Below, piece by piece: positions 60,821 to 64,000 of a stretch of DNA of 64,000 nucleotides. Both the position numbers and the translations under genes were made by a program. The notes under the pieces were generated by a model. The model was not told the DNA's origin, ran no database searches, and was given only the letters and a program-made list of their open reading frames with translations. Every line of letters begins with the position of its first letter. The first letter of the stretch is position 1. Source of the stretch: TMP-86 sp039807285 (lineage in GTDB: Bacteria; Pseudomonadota; Gammaproteobacteria; Steroidobacterales; Steroidobacteraceae); contig JBGAGK010000012.1 of NCBI GenBank assembly GCA_044226785.1, positions 1-64,000 on the forward strand. The letters are read 5' to 3'.

Positions 60821-61294
60821 ATGTCCGACCTGAGCGATGAACTGTACAGCCTGCTGGTTCCCCTGGTCGGCGAGCGCCTGATCGTGCCGCGCGCCTGCGT
60901 GGCGGAGGTCATCGGCTATCAACCGTTGGCCGAGATGACCAATGCGCCGCCCTGGTATGCGGGCCTGGTCAGCTGGAATGGCCGGAGCGTCCCCGTCGTG
61001 TCCTTCGAGGGTGCGTTCGGGCAGGTCATGCCTTCTCCCACGGGCCGCACGCGCATCGTCATATTCCATGCCGCCAGCGGCAGGATCCAGTCAGGATTCT
61101 TCGGCCTGATGACACAGGGCTTTCCGCAACTCGTGCGGGTGAATGCGGATGTGGTACGGGCCGACCCGTCGCGCGGCTTTCCCGAGCGTTCACCGGTGAT
61201 TTGCCAGATCCGCATGGTCAACGAGACACCGCTCATCCCCGACCTCGACCGGCTCGAGGAGATGATCGCCGAAGAGACATCGATTCTGGGCTGA
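60821..61294 (+). CDS. CheW-domain protein, ChpC-like
   Basis: A 157-residue single CheW-fold adaptor, 6 nt after chpA. It has LLVPLVGERLIVPRACVAEV, PPWYAGLVSWNGRSVPVVSFE and a C-terminal LDRLEEMIAEE helix. By position and form it corresponds to ChpC of Pseudomonas, an optional second adaptor thought to bring other receptors to ChpA. ChpB methylesterase, which normally sits between chpA and chpC, is absent. It converges with rsmE. Confidence 0.9.
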   Translation: MSDLSDELYSLLVPLVGERLIVPRACVAEVIGYQPLAEMTNAPPWYAGLVSWNGRSVPVVSFEGAFGQVMPSPTGRTRIVIFHAASGRIQSGFFGLMTQGFPQLVRVNADVVRADPSRGFPERSPVICQIRMVNETPLIPDLDRLEEMIAEETSILG

Positions 61295-61322
61295 AGTCCC
61301 TGCCGGGCAGCAAGGTGCACGA

Positions 61323-62069
61323 TCAGCGGCGCATGACCGGGCTCATGTCCCCGAAGCATGCCTGCAGCCAGGAAAGCGCGAACAGTGCAGCTGTCTCGGT
61401 GCGCAGGATGCGCGGGCCGAATCGGAGGCTCGACAGGCCAGCCAGATGCATTGCCTCCATCTCGCCTGCCGAAAAGCCGCCCTCCGGCCCCACGGTGATT
61501 TCCACCGAGCCAGGCAGGGTCGCCTGGAGGGCGGTGCCACCGGCTTCGGGGTCCAGAATGAAGCGCACATCAGGGTGCTCACGGGCCGCCAGATGTTCAC
61601 GCAGGTCCATCGGTGGATCGATCAGCGGCAGACGGTTGCGGCCGCATTGTTCGCATGCGTGGGCGGCCACCGAATGCCAATGCTCCACTCTGGCCATCCG
61701 CTGTCCGGCATCCAGCCGGACCACACTGCGTTCGCTGAGTACGGGGACGACGCGCCACACACCGAGTTCGGTGGCCTTCTGGATCACGAAATCCATGCGC
61801 TCGCCCCGTGCCACGGCCTGCACCAGAGTTATCCGCAGCGCCGATTCGCGATCCACCGCGCGCTGCCCGGCCAGTGTCACGCTCACGCGGCTCCCGCGCA
61901 CGCTGTCGATCTTGCCGTGATACTCGCAACCATCTCCGTTGAACAGGATCAGGGGGTCACCGCTCCGGGCGCGCAGCACGCGGGCGATGTGTGCGGCGGC
62001 GGCGGCGGGCAGATCGATCCGGGTGCCTGTTGCCAGCGCACCCGGCACATGCAGGCGCGCGGTCCTCAC
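61323..62069 (-). CDS. rsmE: 16S rRNA m3U1498 methyltransferase RsmE
   Basis: SPOUT-class methyltransferase modifying U1498 of 16S rRNA with SAM. About 248 residues from GTG 62069, giving VRTARLHVPGAL, the usual family start (MRxPRLFV). An in-frame ATG at 62129 would add 20 unusual residues; neither has a clear ribosome site. Conserved blocks include HIARVLRARSGD (PUA-like domain), QAVARGERMDFVIQKATELG, the SAM-knot ITVGPEGGFSAGE and FGPRILRTETAALFAL. Confidence 0.93.
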   Translation of the reverse strand: MRTARLHVPGALATGTRIDLPAAAAAHIARVLRARSGDPLILFNGDGCEYHGKIDSVRGSRVSVTLAGQRAVDRESALRITLVQAVARGERMDFVIQKATELGVWRVVPVLSERSVVRLDAGQRMARVEHWHSVAAHACEQCGRNRLPLIDPPMDLREHLAAREHPDVRFILDPEAGGTALQATLPGSVEITVGPEGGFSAGEMEAMHLAGLSSLRFGPRILRTETAALFALSWLQACFGDMSPVMRR

Positions 62070-62164
62070 TTCGGCAGGCTGCCGCGAGCGGGTATGCGGA
62101 GGGAATACATACGCCCTGCATTGTCGCATATGCTGGGAATGCCCGAGACACGCGCGAGGTGCCT

Positions 62165-62755
62165 GTGAAACGGAAAGCTGGATTGCCGATGACCTGCCGG
62201 GTGGATGGCCTCACCGGGCGGTTGCGCGAAGCGCGCCAGTCGCCTTCACCGAATTTTGATGCGCGCCCGGCCGGCATGCGGCCCGAGCTCATCGTAGTGC
62301 ATGGCATCAGCCTCCCGCCGGGCCGCTTCGGTGGTCCGTGGATCGACCGGCTTTTCCGCAATGACCTGCCACCGGATGCGCATCCGTATTTTGAGCAGAT
62401 CGCAGGTCTCCGGGTCTCGGCGCATGTGCTGATCAGGCGCCGCGGCGGGCTGGTGCAGTACGTGAGCTTCAATGATCGGGCCTGGCATGCGGGGCGCTCG
62501 TCTTACCAGGGGCGCCCGGCCTGCAACGACTTCTCCATCGGGATCGAACTCGAGGGGAGCGATGATCGCCCCTATGCACCTGCCCAGTATGCAAGACTGG
62601 CTGCGGTGATCGGATCACTGTGCCGGGCCTATCCGACGCTGGATGCGGGGCGGGTGGTCGGACACAGCGACATCGCTCCTGGCCGCAAGAGCGACCCGGG
62701 ACCCGTGTTCGACTGGCCACTTCTTCGGTCGATGTTGGGTGTGCAGGCCCTTTGA
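62165..62755 (+). CDS. ampD: 1,6-anhydro-N-acetylmuramyl-L-alanine amidase AmpD
   Basis: Cytoplasmic zinc amidase removing the peptide from anhydromuropeptides produced by lytic transglycosylases, which lowers AmpR-type beta-lactamase induction in other species. 196 residues from GTG 62165 (GAGG at 62155-62158). The zinc ligands are His in LIVVHGISLPPG, His in DRAWHAGRSSY and Asp in SDIAPGRKSDPGP. The CNDFSIGIELEG block is typical. It functionally complements the MltD-like transglycosylase in this window. Confidence 0.95.
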   Translation: MKRKAGLPMTCRVDGLTGRLREARQSPSPNFDARPAGMRPELIVVHGISLPPGRFGGPWIDRLFRNDLPPDAHPYFEQIAGLRVSAHVLIRRRGGLVQYVSFNDRAWHAGRSSYQGRPACNDFSIGIELEGSDDRPYAPAQYARLAAVIGSLCRAYPTLDAGRVVGHSDIAPGRKSDPGPVFDWPLLRSMLGVQAL

Positions 62756-62787
62756 TCTCCCGGTCCCGCGCCGCGCCGGAGGGCACT

Positions 62788-63345
62788 TCAGCCCGGCAGG
62801 CGCTTTCGATCCCAGATGATCTCCGAGCCGTTCTCATGGCGCGCCAGCACCCGTGCGATGACGAACAGCAGGTCCGACAGCCGGTTCAGGTAGCGCAGCG
62901 ATTCGGCTGAAACGGTTTCGGTGCGCGCCAGGGCCCAGGTGCGCCGCTCCGCCCGCCGGCAGACGGTTCTTGCCACGTGTGCGGCCGCTGTGGCGGGTCC
63001 ACCGCCAGGCAGGATGAATTCCTTCAGTGGCGGCAGGGTCTCGTTGAATTCGTCCAGTTGATGCTCCAGGCGTGTCACGTATTCGGAGGTGATGGCGCGG
63101 TGGGATGGAATGCACAGCTCTCCACCGAGATCGAACAGGTCGTGCTGCACTTCGATCAGGCAGCGCCGGATCGGGTCAGGAAGCCCTGACACGGCGAGGA
63201 TCACTCCGATGAAACTGTTGGTCTCGTCCACGGTGCCGTAGGCTTCGACCCGCACGTGCTCCTTGGAAACACGAGTGCCATCACCCAGGCCGGTCGACCC
63301 CTGGTCGCCTGTGCGCGTGTAGATCTTGCTGAGTCGGTGTCCCAT
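62788..63345 (-). CDS. PduO-type cob(I)alamin adenosyltransferase
   Basis: A 185-residue ATP:cobalamin adenosyltransferase making coenzyme B12. The N-terminal ATP site KIYTRTGDQGSTGLGDGTR and EAYGTVDETNSFIG are family signatures, followed by the helical core with VARTVCRRAERR and YLNRLSDLLFVIAR, the cobalamin-contact region. Length is normal. Its product is the cofactor used by NrdJ at 31684. No riboswitch was recognised upstream. Confidence 0.95.
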   Translation of the reverse strand: MGHRLSKIYTRTGDQGSTGLGDGTRVSKEHVRVEAYGTVDETNSFIGVILAVSGLPDPIRRCLIEVQHDLFDLGGELCIPSHRAITSEYVTRLEHQLDEFNETLPPLKEFILPGGGPATAAAHVARTVCRRAERRTWALARTETVSAESLRYLNRLSDLLFVIARVLARHENGSEIIWDRKRLPG

Positions 63346-63427
63346 GTCCGCGACGGTAGGCGGTGCATGAGCAGGCTGTCAAGAAATGCAGGGTGATGAT
63401 CTTCCGTGCGCCTGGCTGCGTGATGAC

Positions 63428-63928
63428 CTATCGGATCTTCTGGATGATCCACAGGCCGGGCTTGCCCTTGCGATTCAGGCCCAGTGACAGCAATGCCTGG
63501 TCGTTCTGCCACAGACGCGCCAGAGGCAGGCCCTCCTTGCGCGCCTGCCGGATGAATTGCTCGGTGGGCGACTGATCGCGGATCCCGCGCCCGTCTCCGC
63601 CCAGGGTGGGTATCGACAGTTCCTGCAGATAGCTGCGCGAATGCAGGTCTGGAATCCCGGAGAACCTGGGAGGATAGGGCTGGGCCCCCGGATTGGCCGT
63701 CGACTCCACAGGAGCGGTGCGCCATGACGCCGCACCCCGGGCCATGCCGCGGACTGCGGCGGTCCGTGGTACAGGGTGGGCTGCACGGTTCGCGTCGCGG
63801 GTGATGTTCATCAGCGGAGGGTTTGCCCCGGCGGTCGTACCGGCTATCAGGCTCGCCAGGGCGATTGCGACCAGCCTGCGCTGGTGCGGCGAGTCGTTGC
63901 GAGCGGTGTTCGGCCTGTGCTTGCGCAT
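63428..63928 (-). CDS. Secreted protein of unknown function
   Basis: 166 residues from ATG 63928 (GAGG upstream). A basic N-terminus and a hydrophobic segment LVAIALASLIAGTTAGANP form a signal peptide. The mature protein is basic and proline/arginine-rich, with a more ordered C-terminal part (QFIRQARKEGLPLARLWQND, then LNRKGKPGLWIIQKIR). No family is recognised. The two halves of the C-terminus are reminiscent of small periplasmic proteins, but no motif supports a function. It lies 82 bp upstream of the adenosyltransferase on the same strand. Confidence 0.65.
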   Translation of the reverse strand: MRKHRPNTARNDSPHQRRLVAIALASLIAGTTAGANPPLMNITRDANRAAHPVPRTAAVRGMARGAASWRTAPVESTANPGAQPYPPRFSGIPDLHSRSYLQELSIPTLGGDGRGIRDQSPTEQFIRQARKEGLPLARLWQNDQALLSLGLNRKGKPGLWIIQKIR

Positions 63929-64000
63929 GAGCGGGTACCTCGAAAGATGCCCTCCGGAATCCTTTATACGCGGCTTCACCACGGCAAGCTGCCTGGTCGT

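Overview
This 64 kb window is a piece of chromosome from a high-GC gammaproteobacterium. The housekeeping blocks read like a Pseudomonas/Xanthomonas-type genome: rpsU-yqeY-dnaG-rpoD facing tsaD-folB-folK; yggT-proC-yggS facing pilT-pilU; gshB-tonB-yqgE-ruvX-pyrB facing pilGHIJ-chpA. The Caulobacter/sphingomonad-style TonB-dependent receptor and the mix of accessory genes would fit a Steroidobacter, Nevskiales or Xanthomonadales-like lineage. That placement is inference. No rRNA, tRNA, CRISPR array, prophage or insertion sequence was seen.

Left part (1-10.4 kb), accessory metabolism: a truncated hydantoinase/oxoprolinase A subunit diverges from a TonB-dependent receptor and an MFS transporter, with a paired TGATCAT operator-like array between them. 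Next come a YidB-family protein, an amino acid permease, a secreted alpha/beta hydrolase, a 29-residue membrane peptide with an excellent Shine-Dalgarno site, a TMEM175-like channel, a GNAT acetyltransferase, a second short YidB paralogue and an OsmC-like protein.

10.5-17.6 kb is the macromolecular-synthesis block and the start of a folate operon. 17.6-31.2 kb is a patchwork of mostly single genes: aldo/keto reductase, lipoprotein lipase-like hydrolase plus OmpW, PTR1/FolM-like reductase, MidA-like methyltransferase, two HExxH metalloproteases, homocysteine methyltransferase, MaoC hydratase, cca, an NDUFA9-like protein, Deg protease and Hsp20. Many of these genes diverge with almost no space between start codons, and the sequence suggests leaderless transcripts.

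31.7-43.4 kb carries a split B12-dependent ribonucleotide reductase (nrdJa-nrdJb), two peptidoglycan enzymes, ppnN, an orphan ParA, two small proteins, an HU-like protein and yggT-proC-yggS. 43.5-61.3 kb is dominated by twitching motility: three tandem PilT/PilU-type ATPases, then (after a minus-strand gshB-to-pyrK operon) the Pil-Chp chemosensory system, without local pilK or chpB. The right end holds rsmE, ampD, a PduO-type cobalamin adenosyltransferase, which could supply the cofactor for NrdJ, and an unrecognised secreted protein.

The observations most worth following up are the set of apparently leaderless divergent promoters (best case the 17-bp mmuM/maoC spacer built on a symmetric TATGATA), the duplicated TGATCAT-N12-TGATCAT operator, the third PilT/PilU paralogue, the pyrB-pyrK fusion-like overlap, and two unannotated-size membrane peptides.
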